Source: DASTHG01 sp041498155
GTDB lineage: Bacteria > Gemmatimonadota > Gemmatimonadetes > Gemmatimonadales > GWC2-71-9
NCBI GenBank assembly: GCA_041498155.1
Contig: JBGQHV010000199.1
Span: 1-5,665 of the forward strand
Length of the DNA stretch: 5,665 bases
Reading direction: 5' to 3'
In this document: positions 5,436-5,665 of the stretch, one piece after another
Position numbering within the stretch: position 1 is the first letter of the stretch
Layout: each line of letters begins with the position of its first letter
Program-made: the position numbers and the translations under genes
Notes under the pieces: model-generated
What the model was told of the DNA's origin: nothing
The model's database searches: none
The model's input: the letters and a program-made list of their open reading frames with translations, nothing else

Positions 5436-5665
5436 CGCCCCAGCTTCCGCTTGATCCCCTCGGCGATCTCCTCCACCGTGCCGACACCGGGCACGCGGTG
5501 CATCACGCCCCGCTGGGCGTAATAGGCCACGAGCGGGGCCGTGTCCTGGTGGTAGGTGAGGAGCCGCGTGCGGATCGCCTCCGGCGTGTCGTCGGTGCGC
5601 CCTTCCTGGAGCGCCCGCCCGTGCAGGCGCTTGACCAGCTCCTCTTCCGGAACGTCGAGCAGCAG
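5432..5665 (-). CDS. adk: Adenylate kinase, C-terminal part (5' end beyond window), short-LID type
   Basis: The last 77 codons are seen, ending TGA at 5434-5432. Adenylate kinase interconverts ATP + AMP and 2 ADP in the cytosol. The fragment starts LLLDVPEEELVKRL, the strand and helix before the LID, then GRALQEGRTDDT and IRTRLLTYHQDTAPLVAYY. Arginines at fragment positions 13, 17, 23 and 34, with Asp25, line up with E. coli Arg119, Arg123, Arg156, Arg167 and Asp158, which bind nucleotide. Only five residues separate the second and third of these arginines, so the roughly 30-residue LID insertion, and any zinc cysteines, are absent. The C-terminal GVGTVEEIAEGIKRKL is a normal last helix. The P-loop and AMP-binding region lie beyond the right edge. 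UMP/CMP kinases share this short LID, but the adjacency to map argues for adk. By analogy with spc operons, secY would be expected just outside the window. Confidence 0.93.
   Translation of the reverse strand: MLLDVPEEELVKRLHGRALQEGRTDDTPEAIRTRLLTYHQDTAPLVAYYAQRGVMHRVPGVGTVEEIAEGIKRKLGR

Noticed and set aside
4393..5487. A 364-codon minus-strand open frame spanning map and the end of ftcD
   Set aside because: It is a high-G+C shadow frame. It is arginine-rich, shows no family motif, and crosses two well-supported genes in other frames or on the other strand.
4680..5665. A functional link between FTCD (one-carbon units), Map and formyl-methionine
   Set aside because: The genes are convergent and in separate operons. 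The idea rests only on shared folate/methionine themes, with nothing in the sequence to support it.
1..5665. Mobile element, CRISPR array, tRNA or defence-type island
   Set aside because: No transposase or integrase motifs, direct repeat arrays, tRNA-like folds or change in base composition were seen. The window is packed with core genes.

Overview
The window is compact, very G+C-rich bacterial DNA with ordinary Shine-Dalgarno-type starts and almost no non-coding sequence. It holds seven protein genes, two of them cut by the window edges. All have recognisable core-metabolism or translation families. I see no phage, insertion sequence, CRISPR array, tRNA or rRNA gene. The host cannot be fixed from this much sequence. 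A high-G+C, non-proteobacterial lineage is plausible, such as Gemmatimonadota or a related phylum, because of the short-LID adenylate kinase, the cysteine-rich (possible Fe-S) TrpRS and the fused formiminotransferase-cyclodeaminase. That placement is inference only.

Left block (1-2407, minus strand): trpS (Trp-tRNA synthetase), then an MgtC/SapB-family membrane protein, then a D-2-hydroxyacid dehydrogenase that runs off the left edge. The junctions are TGATG (trpS/mgtC) and GTGA (mgtC/dehydrogenase), so the three are almost certainly one transcript with coupled translation.

Centre (2408-4690, plus strand): a 41-bp divergent intergenic region separates trpS from an inositol-monophosphatase-family gene (2449-3237). 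One base after that gene's stop begins a 483-codon fused glutamate formiminotransferase / formimino-THF cyclodeaminase gene (3239-4690). This pair is a second, divergently transcribed operon.

Right block (4680-5665, minus strand): the end of adenylate kinase (adk, cut by the right edge) overlaps the start of type I methionine aminopeptidase (map) by ATGA. This is the classic adk-map pair of the ribosomal spc operon. Here map is not followed by infA. It runs tail-to-tail into the formiminotransferase gene with an 11-bp overlap of the two coding ends.

Functionally the window mixes translation housekeeping (TrpRS, Map, and Adk as part of a ribosomal-protein operon) with one-carbon/histidine-derived metabolism and an MgtC-type membrane protein. 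I found no convincing new multi-gene system. The best points for a second look are the four-cysteine C-x21-C-x6-C-x2-C pattern in TrpRS, the one-polypeptide FT-CD enzyme away from other hut genes, the operon that ties mgtC to trpS, the truncated spc operon and the terminator-less convergent overlap.
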